A DNA stretch of 64,000 nt from Pseudomonadota bacterium (GTDB lineage Bacteria > Desulfobacterota > Binatia > Binatales > Binataceae), in the NCBI GenBank assembly GCA_021324885.1, contig JAJPIF010000004.1:124001-188000 (forward strand), given 5' to 3'. The notes under the pieces are model-generated. The model was not told the DNA's origin. It searched no databases and saw only the letters and a program-made list of their open reading frames with translations. Position numbers and translations under genes: made by a program. Positions 28,159 to 38,556 of the stretch are shown here, in pieces (the stretch's first letter is position 1; each line of letters starts with the position of its first letter).

Positions 28159-29148
28159 GTGCCAAGGGACTCCTTCAATCGCGAGATCGATTACCTGCGT
28201 ATCTCGGTGATCGATAACTGCAACCTGCGATGCGTCTACTGTATGCCGCTGGAGGGGCTGCACTTCGCGCCCAAGCCGGAACTACTGGACGCGGCCGAGA
28301 TCGAGCGGGTGGCGCGCGCCGCGGTCAGCGTGGGATTCCGCAAGTTCCGCCTGACGGGCGGCGAACCGACCCTTCGCGCCGACCTGCTCGAAATCGTCCA
28401 GCGGATGGCCGCGGTGCCGGGCGTCGGCGAATTGGCGATGACCACCAATGCGCTGCTTTTGCCAAAGCTGGCCGCTCCCCTTAAACGGGCGGGACTGAGC
28501 CGCGTCAACGTGCATCTGGATAGCCTCAATCCAGCCACGGTCGAGCGGCTTATGCGCTGGGGCAGATTCGATCAGATGTGGGCCGGAATCATGGCAGCCG
28601 AAGAAGCAGGATTGACTCCGATCAAGCTCAATTGTGTCGTCACGGCGGGCTTTAACGAAGCCGACGTCGTGGATCTTGCGCGGCTGACAATCGAACGCGA
28701 CTGGCACGTGCGGTTTATCGAATTGATGCCGCTGGGCGGCGGCGAATGCGCCCGGGTCTCGATCAAACGCTACGTGTCGAATATCGAAACACGCCGCCGC
28801 ATCGAAGGGGAACTGGGGCCGCTGACCGAGATCGAATCGCACAATCCATCCGATGAGGCGGTCAATTACCGGCTGCCGGGCGCGAAGGGAATCGTCGGTT
28901 TCATCAGCCCGGTCAGCGAGCCGTATTGCGGCACCTGCAACCGGATGCGGCTGACCGCCGACGGCAAATTCCACCTCTGCCTGCTCAACGACGACGAACT
29001 CGACGTGCGCAAAGCCCTGCGCAGCGGTGCCTCGATTGAGCAAATCGGCGAAATCCTCGTTCGTGCCGTGACCCTCAAACCCACAGGCCATCACCTGCTG
29101 GCCGGCCGCTCCACCCAGGACCGCTCGATGTACCAGATAGGTGGGTGA
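28159..29148 (+). CDS. moaA: GTP 3',8-cyclase, molybdenum cofactor biosynthesis
   Basis: Radical SAM enzyme that turns GTP into cyclic dehydro-GTP, the first step to molybdopterin. The N-terminal cluster motif is Cys21, Cys25, Cys28 (NCNLRCVYCMP). The second cluster that binds GTP is Cys257, Cys260, Cys274, and the essential Gly-Gly ends the protein. At 329 residues it is full length. The open frame begins earlier, but DSFNREIDYLRIS is the family N terminus, so the GTG at 28159 is the best start. Other moa/moe genes are not in the window. Confidence 0.95.
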   Translation: MPRDSFNREIDYLRISVIDNCNLRCVYCMPLEGLHFAPKPELLDAAEIERVARAAVSVGFRKFRLTGGEPTLRADLLEIVQRMAAVPGVGELAMTTNALLLPKLAAPLKRAGLSRVNVHLDSLNPATVERLMRWGRFDQMWAGIMAAEEAGLTPIKLNCVVTAGFNEADVVDLARLTIERDWHVRFIELMPLGGGECARVSIKRYVSNIETRRRIEGELGPLTEIESHNPSDEAVNYRLPGAKGIVGFISPVSEPYCGTCNRMRLTADGKFHLCLLNDDELDVRKALRSGASIEQIGEILVRAVTLKPTGHHLLAGRSTQDRSMYQIGG

Positions 29149-29476
29149 GCTGGGCTGTCCAAAGTCGAGACCGGAATTCGAAGAACGGGGGGCGATACGC
29201 CCAGACCAGCCAGTTTTTGATTTCCTGCCGCTAGCTGCGACTTTTACCAACAGTAACTAATTTCGCGAGGTCACCTGATTCCTGGTTCATTCACCTTGTT
29301 AATTAAGATTGCGGTTCTTTCACCCCAGATAATCGCGCGGCTCCCTAAACCGTCGTTTGCCCTCCAAAAACAGTGTCTGAAAGGACCGGTTCCTTCGCCC
29401 ATGGTACCGGCACGCCTCCTGTGCTACCGAGAAGTCAGCCCGCGAACCGGGCTCTGAGGGGTAAGGAGAGCGGAAC
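29149..29476. other. 328-base intergenic region between moaA and an LLM oxidoreductase gene
   Basis: No coding frame with a convincing start is visible. The middle (about 29250-29330) is less GC-rich than its surroundings and probably holds the promoter of the next gene. A 6-bp hairpin with a 5-base loop (29437-29442 with 29448-29453) sits just ahead of that gene's Shine-Dalgarno and could influence translation. Confidence 0.4.
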
Positions 29477-30313
29477 ATGAAATACGGCGTGATCGCGCAT
29501 TGCACCGAATACACGATGCGCGTGGACGCATTGGCGCGCGCGGCCGAGGAACGCGGCTTCGAATCATTATTCGTCCCCGAACATACACACATCCCGGTCG
29601 AGCGCCGATCGCCCTTCCCGATGGGCGGCGATTTGCCCGACGAGTATTACCATGACAGCGATCCCTTCATCAGCCTGACGGCGGCCGCGATGGTGACGAC
29701 GCGGCTGCGTCTGGGCACTGGTATCTCGCTGATCACCGAGCACGATCCAATTGTATTGGCCAAAACGGTCGCCACCGCCGACCTGCTCTCCAATGGACGC
29801 ATCATCCTGGGCGTGGGCGCCGGCTGGAATGAGGAGGAGATGAGCAATCACGGCACGCCGCCGAAAAAGCGCTGGAAGGTGCTGCGCGAGCGGATCGAGG
29901 CCATGCGCCTGATTTGGGAGCAGGAGAAAGCCGAATACCATGGCGAGTTCGTCAACTTCGAGCCGATTTTCTCCTGGCCCAAGCCGGTCCAGCGGCCGCT
30001 CCCGGTGCTGGTCGGCGCCCACGGCTACCGCGGATTGCGCCGCGTGGTGCGCTACGCCAACGGCTGGATGCCGGTGGAGGCCGCGGTGCGCGACGTCAAA
30101 AAGGAAATTCAGAACCTGCGCAATCTGGCCGAGCAAAACGGCCGCGATCCGAATTCGTTCGACGTCACTATGACGCTGGCGCGGGCCGACCCGAAATCGC
30201 TGGAGCGCAATCGCGAAGCTGGTGTCAATCGAGTATTGTTCTCGGTGCCGGTCGGCGGCGCCAGCGTCGTCCTGCCCAAACTGGACGCGTGGGCGAAATT
30301 GATCGAGGCCTGA
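29477..30313 (+). CDS. LLM-class (F420-dependent type) oxidoreductase
   Basis: A 278-residue luciferase-like TIM-barrel protein. Typical segments are ARAAEERGFESLFVPEHTHI, the TTRLRLGTGISLITEHDP strand, and LSNGRIILGVGAGWNEEEM. The first of these, with a Glu-His pair near the flavin site, fits the F420/FMN-dependent group that includes glucose-6-phosphate dehydrogenase-like and reductase members. Substrate unknown. SD GTAAGGAGAG precedes the ATG. It leads a same-strand run with a TIM-barrel isomerase, a CoA-transferase, nfo and trpS. Confidence 0.9.
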   Translation: MKYGVIAHCTEYTMRVDALARAAEERGFESLFVPEHTHIPVERRSPFPMGGDLPDEYYHDSDPFISLTAAAMVTTRLRLGTGISLITEHDPIVLAKTVATADLLSNGRIILGVGAGWNEEEMSNHGTPPKKRWKVLRERIEAMRLIWEQEKAEYHGEFVNFEPIFSWPKPVQRPLPVLVGAHGYRGLRRVVRYANGWMPVEAAVRDVKKEIQNLRNLAEQNGRDPNSFDVTMTLARADPKSLERNREAGVNRVLFSVPVGGASVVLPKLDAWAKLIEA

Positions 30314-30349
30314 CCGGCGCTTTGCCGTAGGGCCTGGCGGCAAGTCGCA

Positions 30350-31201
30350 ATGAGTGCGCGATTCGCTTTGAATTTCGCTCCCCATCTGGGAATACTGCGG
30401 CCCGACCGTCCGTTGTTCCTCCATCATGCGGGACCCGATCCGCTCGACCAGTTGAAGTTTATTGCCGATCAAGGCTTCAGCGCCGTTGAAGATAACTGCC
30501 TGGCGGATCGGCCGAGGGAAGTGCAGGAGCGGATGGGCGCGGAGATGGTCCGCCTGGGAATCCAGATGGGCTGCTTCGTCGTGTTCGCGGGCGAGAAGCG
30601 GCCGACCTTCGTGCGCAACGATCCCGAAGCTCCAGCCTTTCTGATCGCTCAAATCGACGCCGCCATTGAGACCGCTCAACGCGTTGGCGGCAAATGGATT
30701 ACCACGGTATGCGGAACTCCCGACCCCGAATTGCCGTGGTCTTACCAGTTCGCCAACGTCATCGACAACCTGCGGCGATGCGCGGAGCGCGCCGCCAAAG
30801 CTGGCGTCGTGCTGATTGTGGAATCGACCAACCGCCGCGCCACGCCCGGCCTGCTCATCAGCAGCATCAAGGACGCCTGCCTCGCCGTCCGCGCTGTCAA
30901 GAGTCCTGCCCTCAGGCTGTTGTTCGACGTCGGCCATGTCCAGGTCGAAGACGGTGATCTGATCAGGAACATGGATCGATGCTGGGAGGATATCGCATAT
31001 TTTCAACTCGCCGATAATCCCGGACGGCGCGAACCCGGCAGCGGCGAGATCAATTTCGTCAACCTGCTGCGCCGGGTCTATCGCAAGGGCTATACGGGAA
31101 TTTTGGGCATGGAGCACCTGGTGTCCGGAGCCGGACGCGCCGGCGAGCAGGCGGTAATCAGAGTGTACGAACAGTTGAACGCGGACCTTTTGAAGGCCTG
31201 A
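30350..31201 (+). CDS. Hydroxypyruvate isomerase-like TIM-barrel protein
   Basis: A 283-residue member of the AP-endonuclease-2/xylose-isomerase-like superfamily, closest in look to hydroxypyruvate isomerase (Hyi). Metal-ligand candidates are the Glu in LIVESTN, the Asp and His in LLFDVGHVQ, and the Glu in GILGMEHLV, and NFAPHLG opens the barrel. It starts 36 bases after the LLM gene. Whether it isomerises a sugar or a small keto acid cannot be told from sequence. Confidence 0.82.
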   Translation: MSARFALNFAPHLGILRPDRPLFLHHAGPDPLDQLKFIADQGFSAVEDNCLADRPREVQERMGAEMVRLGIQMGCFVVFAGEKRPTFVRNDPEAPAFLIAQIDAAIETAQRVGGKWITTVCGTPDPELPWSYQFANVIDNLRRCAERAAKAGVVLIVESTNRRATPGLLISSIKDACLAVRAVKSPALRLLFDVGHVQVEDGDLIRNMDRCWEDIAYFQLADNPGRREPGSGEINFVNLLRRVYRKGYTGILGMEHLVSGAGRAGEQAVIRVYEQLNADLLKA

Positions 31202-31262
31202 TCCTGACACCTTCCCTCTAAAGGAGGAGCTCGGGTCAGGTCATGTTTCAGGGAAATCTGCA

Positions 31263-32477
31263 ATGACGCAAAACCGCACCCATCCGCTGAGCGATTACAA
31301 AGTCCTCGACATGACCATGCATATTTCGGGTCCGATGTGTACACGTACGATGGCGGAAAACGGCGCCGAGGTAATCAAGGTCGAGCCGCCGGGCGGCGAC
31401 AACGCGCGCCATGTGCCCGTGATCAAGGACGGTCGCAGCGGTTATTTCGTCGGACTCAATCGCGGCAAAAAGAGCCTCTGCCTCGATCTGAAAAGCGCCG
31501 AGGGTCTGGAGATCATCAAACGGATGCTCCCCAGATTCGACGTGCTGATCGAAAACTTCGCGCCCGGCGTGATTGGGCGCCTCGGTCTGGGCTACGACGT
31601 GGTTAAGGCGATTAATCCCGCGATCGTGATGTGCTCGATATCCACCTTCGGCCAGACCGGGCCGCTGGCGCCCAAGACCGGTTACGACTATATCGCGGCC
31701 TCGTACGCCGGCGTGATCGACACCCTGGGCTTTCCCGACAGCTCGCCCGTCCTGCCCGGCCTGACCATGGGCGATTCGATGACCGCAATGAACGCGTACG
31801 GCGCAATCCTGACCGCTCTGATCTATCGGGAGCGAACCGGCGAAGGACAGCACCTGGATATTTGTCTGCTGGATTCCTACTTCCAATGCTGGGACCTCGT
31901 GGTCGAATCCGTGAGCCTCAATCCTGAGTACCAAAACACGCGCGCGGGACGGCGCTCCAACAACATGCCGCCCATTGGATTGTTCAAATCCGAGCGCCAT
32001 TACATCTGCCTGATGGCGCCGCATGATCATTTCTGGCCGCGCCTGTGCCGGGCGATGGGCCGCGAGGATCTGGCCCATGATCCGCGCTTCACCACCGTCG
32101 CAGCGCGTTATCGCAATGCCGAAGAGGTTTTCTCGATCATCGAGCAATGGTTCGCCACCACGCCTGAAGACGAAGCGCTGCGCCGGCTGGACGAAAACCG
32201 GGTTCCCGCCGGCCCCGTGTTATCGGTAAAGGAGGCGATGCACCATCCACATCTGCGCCATCGTGGCACCGTGAGAAAAGTGCGCGACCGCATCCTGGGC
32301 GAGTTTGATCTCCAACAGTCGGCGCTGCGTTTTTCCGCCTGTCCACCGGCAACCGATCTCCAGGCGCCGTTTTTGGGTGAGCACAACCGCGAGATCCTGC
32401 GTGAATATCTCGGCTACTCCGACGAGCAGGTGGCGCGGCTCCATTCCGCCGGCATCCTGAACCATGCCCCCTATTGA
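31263..32477 (+). CDS. CaiB/BaiF-type CoA-transferase, copy 1
   Basis: A 404-residue class III CoA-transferase, moving CoA between carboxylic acids. The N-terminal NGAEVIKVEPPGGDNAR and NRGKKSLCLDLKS motifs are intact. The nucleophilic Asp is Asp171 in LTMGDSMTA, 18 residues before the conserved Arg of the RTGEGQ segment, as in formyl-CoA transferase. It should therefore be active. AGGAGG lies farther upstream than ideal. The physiological acids are unknown; this family is abundant in bacteria that degrade aromatics and lipids. Two more copies lie at 44.6-47.3 kb. Confidence 0.93.
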   Translation: MTQNRTHPLSDYKVLDMTMHISGPMCTRTMAENGAEVIKVEPPGGDNARHVPVIKDGRSGYFVGLNRGKKSLCLDLKSAEGLEIIKRMLPRFDVLIENFAPGVIGRLGLGYDVVKAINPAIVMCSISTFGQTGPLAPKTGYDYIAASYAGVIDTLGFPDSSPVLPGLTMGDSMTAMNAYGAILTALIYRERTGEGQHLDICLLDSYFQCWDLVVESVSLNPEYQNTRAGRRSNNMPPIGLFKSERHYICLMAPHDHFWPRLCRAMGREDLAHDPRFTTVAARYRNAEEVFSIIEQWFATTPEDEALRRLDENRVPAGPVLSVKEAMHHPHLRHRGTVRKVRDRILGEFDLQQSALRFSACPPATDLQAPFLGEHNREILREYLGYSDEQVARLHSAGILNHAPY

Positions 32478-32543
32478 TCCGGTTTGGCCGCGCCCCGACA
32501 TCGTATAACATTGCGCGCAAATTCGGAGGCGGGCAGCGGCTCG

Positions 32544-33422
32544 ATGGTACCGCGCAAAACGACACCCAAGCGGCCCTTGCTGGGCGCGCACATGCCGATT
32601 GCGGGCGGGGTTGCCCAGGCTCCCTTGCGCGGCGCCCGCGTGGGCTGTCAATGCATGCAGATCTTCACCAAGTCAGCACGCCAATGGGCGAGCAAGCCCT
32701 ATCCCGCCGAAGAGGTGGAAGCCTTTCGCCAGCGCCAGGCCGAGGCTGGAATCGCCATCGTGGTCGCGCACGACTCCTATCTGCTCAACCTCGGCGCTCC
32801 CGACGGTCGCCTGCGCCAGCGATCGATCGGCGGCTTTATCGACGAGCTGGAACGATGCGAGATGCTGGGCATTCCCAATCTGATTGCCCATCCCGGATCG
32901 CACGTCGGCAGCGGCGAGGCAGCCGGCCTTAAAACCATCGCCCGCTCGATCGACGAGGCGCATACCGTCTGCTCCGGATACAAGGTGAAGGTCACGCTCG
33001 AATTGACGGCAGGACAGGGAACCAACCTGGGATACAGCTTCGAGCAGATGCGGCGGATTTTCGACAGTGTCAAGCGCAGCGAGCTGATGCGCCTGTGCAT
33101 CGACACCGAGCATGCCTTCGCGGCCGGCTACGACCTGCGCACCGATGAGGGTTATGAACGGACTTTCGGTGAACTGGCGGATTTAATCGGAATGGATCGG
33201 CTGGCGGTTTTCCATCTGAACGATTCCAAAAAACCCCTGGGGTCGCGGGTCGATCGCCATGAGCATATCGGGAAGGGCGAGATGGGTCTGGAACCGTTCC
33301 GCCGCCTGCTCAATGATCCGCGCTTCGCCGGCCTGCCGATGTGCCTGGAAACACCCAAAGGCCCCGACCTCAAGGAGGACGTGGAAAATCTGGCCACCCT
33401 GCGCTCGCTGTTTTCACCATGA
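32544..33422 (+). CDS. nfo: Deoxyribonuclease IV (AP endonuclease)
   Basis: Cuts DNA at abasic sites in base-excision repair using three zinc ions. The 292 residues carry the whole ligand set: HDSYLLNLG, HPGSH, TLELTAGQGTN, CIDTEHAFAAGYD, HLNDSKKPLGSRVDRHEHIG and CLETPK. The upstream frame adds 20 residues without similarity. The ATG at 32544 starts VPRKTTPKRPLLGAHMPIAGG, close to the family start, with GGAGG about 15 bases away. trpS begins 132 bases later. Confidence 0.95.
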   Translation: MVPRKTTPKRPLLGAHMPIAGGVAQAPLRGARVGCQCMQIFTKSARQWASKPYPAEEVEAFRQRQAEAGIAIVVAHDSYLLNLGAPDGRLRQRSIGGFIDELERCEMLGIPNLIAHPGSHVGSGEAAGLKTIARSIDEAHTVCSGYKVKVTLELTAGQGTNLGYSFEQMRRIFDSVKRSELMRLCIDTEHAFAAGYDLRTDEGYERTFGELADLIGMDRLAVFHLNDSKKPLGSRVDRHEHIGKGEMGLEPFRRLLNDPRFAGLPMCLETPKGPDLKEDVENLATLRSLFSP

Positions 33423-34553
<1,131 letters not shown>

Positions 34554-34587
34554 GATGTCGCGGCGGCGTGGCCCGGCCGCGCCCGTC

Positions 34588-35283
34588 TTAATCGAACTGA
34601 CGGCTCAGCAGCGAATCAGATGCGATCAGGGCGCGCGCCAGGCGCAAATCATCGGGCGTGGTAATCTTGAAATTCAGCGTCGAGCCCGCGACGATTTCGA
34701 TCGGTGCACCCAGCTGCTCAACCAGGAAAGCGTCATCGGTGGCACGGGTCGAACCGGCCGCGTGCGCGGCGATTAGCAGCTCGCGGCGAAACGCCTGAGG
34801 GGTTTGCGCGGCCACCAGACCGTCGCGCGCTCGAGTGGCGATGACGATGTTGTGCTGCGCCTCCTTCAAAGTATCGGCAACGGGAATCGCCGCAATCGCA
34901 CCGCCACTGCGAACGGCGGCGGCGATGCAATCGGTAAAGAGCCGGGCCGCAGCGAAAGGACGCGCCGCATCATGGACCAGAATCACCACGCTTTCCGCGC
35001 TAACCATCGACAGCGCCAGACGCACCGAGTCCTGGCGCTCGGCTCCGCCGGTAACCAGCTTCAATGGCACGTCCACCCCGGCACGTTGCGCCGCCGAACG
35101 CGCGTCCGCTTCTTTTCCATGTGGAATTGCGACGATGATCTCGCCGATTGCGCTCAGCGCTCGAAGCGTCCTCAGAGAATAGTACAAAAGCGGTACGGTA
35201 CCGAGCTGGACGAAAGCTTTGGGCTCTGAATGCCCAAGGCGGACGCCGGTGCCCGCCGCCACGATGATTGCCGAGGCTCTCAT
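34588..35283 (-). CDS. ispD: 2-C-methyl-D-erythritol 4-phosphate cytidylyltransferase
   Basis: Joins CTP to methylerythritol phosphate in the MEP isoprenoid pathway, which also feeds the polyprenyl tail of menaquinone. The 231 residues show IIVAAGTGVRLGHSEPKAF, the CTP-binding motif, VTGGAERQDSVRLAL, the catalytic VHDAARPF, and ATDDAFLVEQLG. carD lies 187 bases upstream on the same strand, a neighbour pairing I recall from related bacteria. ispF, often next or fused, is missing here. Confidence 0.95.
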   Translation of the reverse strand: MRASAIIVAAGTGVRLGHSEPKAFVQLGTVPLLYYSLRTLRALSAIGEIIVAIPHGKEADARSAAQRAGVDVPLKLVTGGAERQDSVRLALSMVSAESVVILVHDAARPFAAARLFTDCIAAAVRSGGAIAAIPVADTLKEAQHNIVIATRARDGLVAAQTPQAFRRELLIAAHAAGSTRATDDAFLVEQLGAPIEIVAGSTLNFKITTPDDLRLARALIASDSLLSRQFD

Positions 35284-35470
35284 CCAGGACCACCGCGGTC
35301 AATAACTGAGCTGGAACGGGGCTTGTGGAAAGTGAAGCCGCCCCTCCCGCTGATAATCAGCAAGAGGCTGAAGGCGGAGCGAAGTACAGAGACTTCCATG
35401 GCGAGGGCGTCTTATCTATGCGCCTTCGCGCGAGGAGAAAGGCATGAAATGGGTGAAGCCGGAAGCCCAG

Positions 35471-35959
35471 TCAACTGGCAAAAATCGTATTGAGTTCCTC
35501 CATGATTTTCTCTTCGGGATGAGCCCGCGCGATCGACAACTCCTTAACCAGCAGGCTGCGCGCGGTGTCCAGCATCTTACGCTCGCCAAAAGAGAGCTCC
35601 TTGTCGCCCTTGAGCACTAACAGATCGCGCAGCACTTTGGCGATTTCCAGCGGCGAGCCAGTTTTGATTTTCTCCGTATATTCGCGGTAACGCCGATTCC
35701 AGGTCTGACTATCGACCTCCACCTTTCGCTCACGCAGAATCTTGTAGATTTTGGTGACCATGTCCTTGCCGATAACGCGGCGCAGCCCCACGGCGTCGAC
35801 GTTCTCGGTCGGAATCATGATGGTCATTTCGCTGTCGAGGATTCGCAGCATGTAAAACTTGCGCTCGGTGCCGGAAATGACCTTGCTCTGGATGTCGTCG
35901 ATCACACCCACACCATGGGCGGGGTACACGACCTTTTCGCCTTTTTTGAACGGTAGCAT
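35471..35959 (-). CDS. CarD/CdnL-family transcription regulator
   Basis: A 162-residue RNA-polymerase-binding protein. Residues 1-60 form the CarD/TRCF interaction domain (FKKGEKVVYPAHGVGVIDDI), which contacts the polymerase beta subunit. The C-terminal part is helical and binds promoter DNA, with a conserved Trp (Trp90 region, SQTWNRRYREYTEKI). CdnL-type proteins stabilise open complexes at rRNA and housekeeping promoters. The upstream frame is not conserved, so I use the ATG at 35959. rimI is upstream and ispD downstream on the same strand. Confidence 0.93.
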   Translation of the reverse strand: MLPFKKGEKVVYPAHGVGVIDDIQSKVISGTERKFYMLRILDSEMTIMIPTENVDAVGLRRVIGKDMVTKIYKILRERKVEVDSQTWNRRYREYTEKIKTGSPLEIAKVLRDLLVLKGDKELSFGERKMLDTARSLLVKELSIARAHPEEKIMEELNTIFAS

Positions 35960-36134
35960 CGTTTTCCCGGGGTTCCGGGTACCTGATTTCGGCGGGTTGG
36001 TGACACCAAGGCGTTCACTTCCCACACGATCGAGCCGGACCATCAATATTGTTACATAAATTTGTAGATCGGTTAAGAAGCAGCCCGACGACGCGGGCTT
36101 TTGAGAAAGATGGAAACTATAGACGAAATTTGAC

Positions 36135-36587
36135 TTATTCCGTGACCAGTTCCATCACCAGCGCGTCTTCACCGGGGCCGTAATAATTGCGCCGCAGCCG
36201 GCGTTCCTCGAAACCGAATTTACGGTACAGCCGGCGCGCCTCCAGATTGGAACGTCTGACCTCCAAAATCATCAGCGAAACTTTGCGTGCACGCCCCTCG
36301 GCAACCGCCCCGGCCATCAAAGCCGTACCCACGCCATGGCAGCGAAACTCAGGATGGACCGCGATATTCAGGATGTGATACTCGCCGGCGACCAGCCATC
36401 GGCACAGATAGCCCACGATCCGCGGTCCGCCCTCGCGGGCCTCATCCGTCACCGCCAGCATCAGACGCGAGAAGGAAAGCGAAAGTTCCCGTCTGAATGA
36501 GGCGAGGCTCCATGGTTCTCTGAAAGACAGGCGCTCGATATCGAGGACACGGGGCAGATCGTTATATGTGGCGTCACGTATTCGCAC
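36135..36587 (-). CDS. rimI: Ribosomal protein S18-alanine N-acetyltransferase (RimI)
   Basis: A 150-residue GNAT-fold acetyltransferase. It opens IRDATYNDLPRVLDIERLSF and carries the acetyl-CoA-binding motif A (NIAVHPEFRCHGVGTALMAG) and the LEVRRSNLEARRLYRKFGF segment characteristic of RimI. It would acetylate the N terminus of S18. It lies 45 bases after the ferredoxin-Hsp20-like fusion and 175 bases before carD on the same strand. Some GNAT proteins of this form have other protein targets. Confidence 0.9.
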   Translation of the reverse strand: MRIRDATYNDLPRVLDIERLSFREPWSLASFRRELSLSFSRLMLAVTDEAREGGPRIVGYLCRWLVAGEYHILNIAVHPEFRCHGVGTALMAGAVAEGRARKVSLMILEVRRSNLEARRLYRKFGFEERRLRRNYYGPGEDALVMELVTE

Positions 36588-36632
36588 GTCGAGCCGGACA
36601 ACGGAGATGCCCGGCCAGCCACCGGTCGCGCC

Positions 36633-38282
36633 TCAGGCCGCGCGCGGAATCTCCTCGGTCCTACTCTTCAGAACTATAATTTCAATCACCTTGTTTCTCA
36701 ACCGATGTCTGAAGCCGCTCACTGGCTCGTCGAAGTCGATGCGGGTGGTGAAATCGGCGGGAAACGACGAGGAGATATAAGCCAGACGACGCATCGCCTC
36801 GCCGCGCACGCTGGCCGCAATCGTCAAGACGCCGTCGTTCAGACTGATGTGGTAGTCGTAGTCAGGCATCTCGTCAGGCAAGCACCAAAGCCGCTTGAGC
36901 GCGGAGGCAGGCACCACCCGCGGCATCTCCAGCCTTACCAGGTAGGCGTTAGGCAGTCGGGTTACCGTATAGACAGTGCCATAACGGCGATCGCGCTCGA
37001 TCTTTTCGTCATGGAAATCGGTGGTGTAGCCGTCAAACCCCACCGTACGGCTGAAACGGCCCGACCTGCTGCCGCGGACCAGCAGTGCTCCCAACGGCGC
37101 GACCAACAGGCCCCAGATCGCGGCGCGCGCTCGCGCCCTTTGCCCGTACAGGATACGCTCGCGCAGCCGCCATCCCGCTTCGAGCAGGGCAAAGATGAAT
37201 CCGCCTACCACCCAACTCACAGCCGCAACTGACAAGGGACGGTGGTGTAAAATCAGCACCGCGATAGCCAAGGCTATGGCGGGGTAGAGAATCATGTTGA
37301 GAAGGAGATTGAGGGCGGTAGCGCGAGGACGCGAAAAGACCATCGGATCACCCACGACCTCCTCCAGGCTGCGCTTCAGCCGATCCGGCATCGCGCCGAG
37401 CACCGGCTCGGCCAGCCGCATCGCAAGCCGCGCCACAGCCGCTTCGCCACCATCGGATTTGATCTGGACCCCCGCCAGTACTGTCTCGAAATCCTGCTCC
37501 AACTCGCCAGCGAAGTGCTTCTCACCGATGGGTCCGGGCAGGTCGCCCACGTCTTTGGGCAGATTGAGGATAGTAGAGGTCGGTTGTGAGGGCGCGGGCG
37601 GCGCTTTTGCGGGCGCGGGCTTGGCCGCGGCCGCCGGCTCTTCGGCCGTATCCGCTTTCGGTTTGGATGCGGAAGCCGCGGCCGGCGCGGGTTTGGCAGC
37701 CGGCGCGGGTTTGGCAGCCGGCGCCGGAGCGCCGGGCGCAGTCGCGGGGGTCGTGGCGGCAGGCGCCGATCCGGCAGCGGCAGGCGCGGGCGACGCAGGT
37801 TTCGCCTGAGGTTCGGGGGCAGCACTCGCTAAGGGCTGGGCTGCGGGAGCGGCCGGTGCCGCCGTGACGGTGGCGGCCGCCGTCTGCGCGGCGGCAAGAC
37901 CATTGGCCACAGTGGCGGCGCCGTTAGCCGGCGCGGCGGGGGCCTCCGCGTCCTTGCGGAAGCGCGAGGGCGCGTCGTCGGGAAAGTCCTGGTCGGGATG
38001 CAGAGTGCGGGCGCGTTGGAGCAGCACCTGTTCGCTTTCAGGATTGTCCGGATCGGGAATACAGCAATCAACCGGGCAGACCGCGGCGCAGGCTTCATGA
38101 TCGTAAAATCCCACGCACTCGGTGCATTTGGACGGAACGATGTAGAAGATGTCGTCAGAGATCGCGGGTGAGGTCACGCCGTTGAGTTCCCATTCAGCGC
38201 CGCCGGCGTAGATTGCGGTGTTGGGGCATTCAGGCTCGCAAGCTCCGCAGTTGATGCACTCGCTGGTTATGATCGTCGCCAT
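36633..38282 (-). CDS. Ferredoxin - Ala/Pro linker - membrane - Hsp20-like fusion protein
   Basis: A 549-residue protein with an order of parts I do not know from any named family. Residues 1-75 are a two-[4Fe-4S] ferredoxin of the YfhL/Alvin type: Cys9, 12, 15, 19-Pro and Cys53, 56, 65, 69-Pro, with the typical eight-residue insert. Residues about 105-235 are an Ala/Pro/Lys-rich linker. Residues about 324-346 and 351-371, with a third hydrophobic patch at 388-402, look like membrane helices. Residues about 430-545 resemble an alpha-crystallin/Hsp20 domain (YLVRLEMPRVV, then DGVLTIAASVRG, then FPADF). The frame is uninterrupted with normal codon use, so it is not an assembly artefact of two genes. 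It leads a same-strand group with rimI, carD and ispD. Confidence 0.85.
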   Translation of the reverse strand: MATIITSECINCGACEPECPNTAIYAGGAEWELNGVTSPAISDDIFYIVPSKCTECVGFYDHEACAAVCPVDCCIPDPDNPESEQVLLQRARTLHPDQDFPDDAPSRFRKDAEAPAAPANGAATVANGLAAAQTAAATVTAAPAAPAAQPLASAAPEPQAKPASPAPAAAGSAPAATTPATAPGAPAPAAKPAPAAKPAPAAASASKPKADTAEEPAAAAKPAPAKAPPAPSQPTSTILNLPKDVGDLPGPIGEKHFAGELEQDFETVLAGVQIKSDGGEAAVARLAMRLAEPVLGAMPDRLKRSLEEVVGDPMVFSRPRATALNLLLNMILYPAIALAIAVLILHHRPLSVAAVSWVVGGFIFALLEAGWRLRERILYGQRARARAAIWGLLVAPLGALLVRGSRSGRFSRTVGFDGYTTDFHDEKIERDRRYGTVYTVTRLPNAYLVRLEMPRVVPASALKRLWCLPDEMPDYDYHISLNDGVLTIAASVRGEAMRRLAYISSSFPADFTTRIDFDEPVSGFRHRLRNKVIEIIVLKSRTEEIPRAA

Positions 38283-38556
38283 CTCAACGTCCGAACCTCG
38301 CTTAATTTTGAAGAGCCGTGTCTGCAGGTGACTGGATCACGATCTAAGGTTTAGGCTTGCTGATTGTCAATGTCCATTGCCGACAGCAGACCTAATCCTG
38401 AACCAGCCCTGTCAGCACCGCTCGACGATGCGGAAAACCATAAGTTGCTTTTTTACGAAATCTTGCCACAGATAAGTCCATTTGCCACTATGGCGGGGTC
38501 GATGTAGAATCCTTGGCTCAAAACTGAGGTTGCTTTTCGGACAGGAGGTGTTCCGG

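Noticed and set aside
29567-31210. A 547-codon minus-strand frame across the LLM and isomerase genes.
   Set aside because: It spans two well-supported plus-strand genes and their gap, with no recognisable domain or SD.
37600-37830. Repetitive GC-rich sequence with a short tandem repeat (about 18 bases twice near 37690).
   Set aside because: It encodes the Ala/Pro/Lys linker of the ferredoxin-Hsp20 fusion; the repetition follows from the low-complexity protein and not from a mobile or CRISPR repeat.
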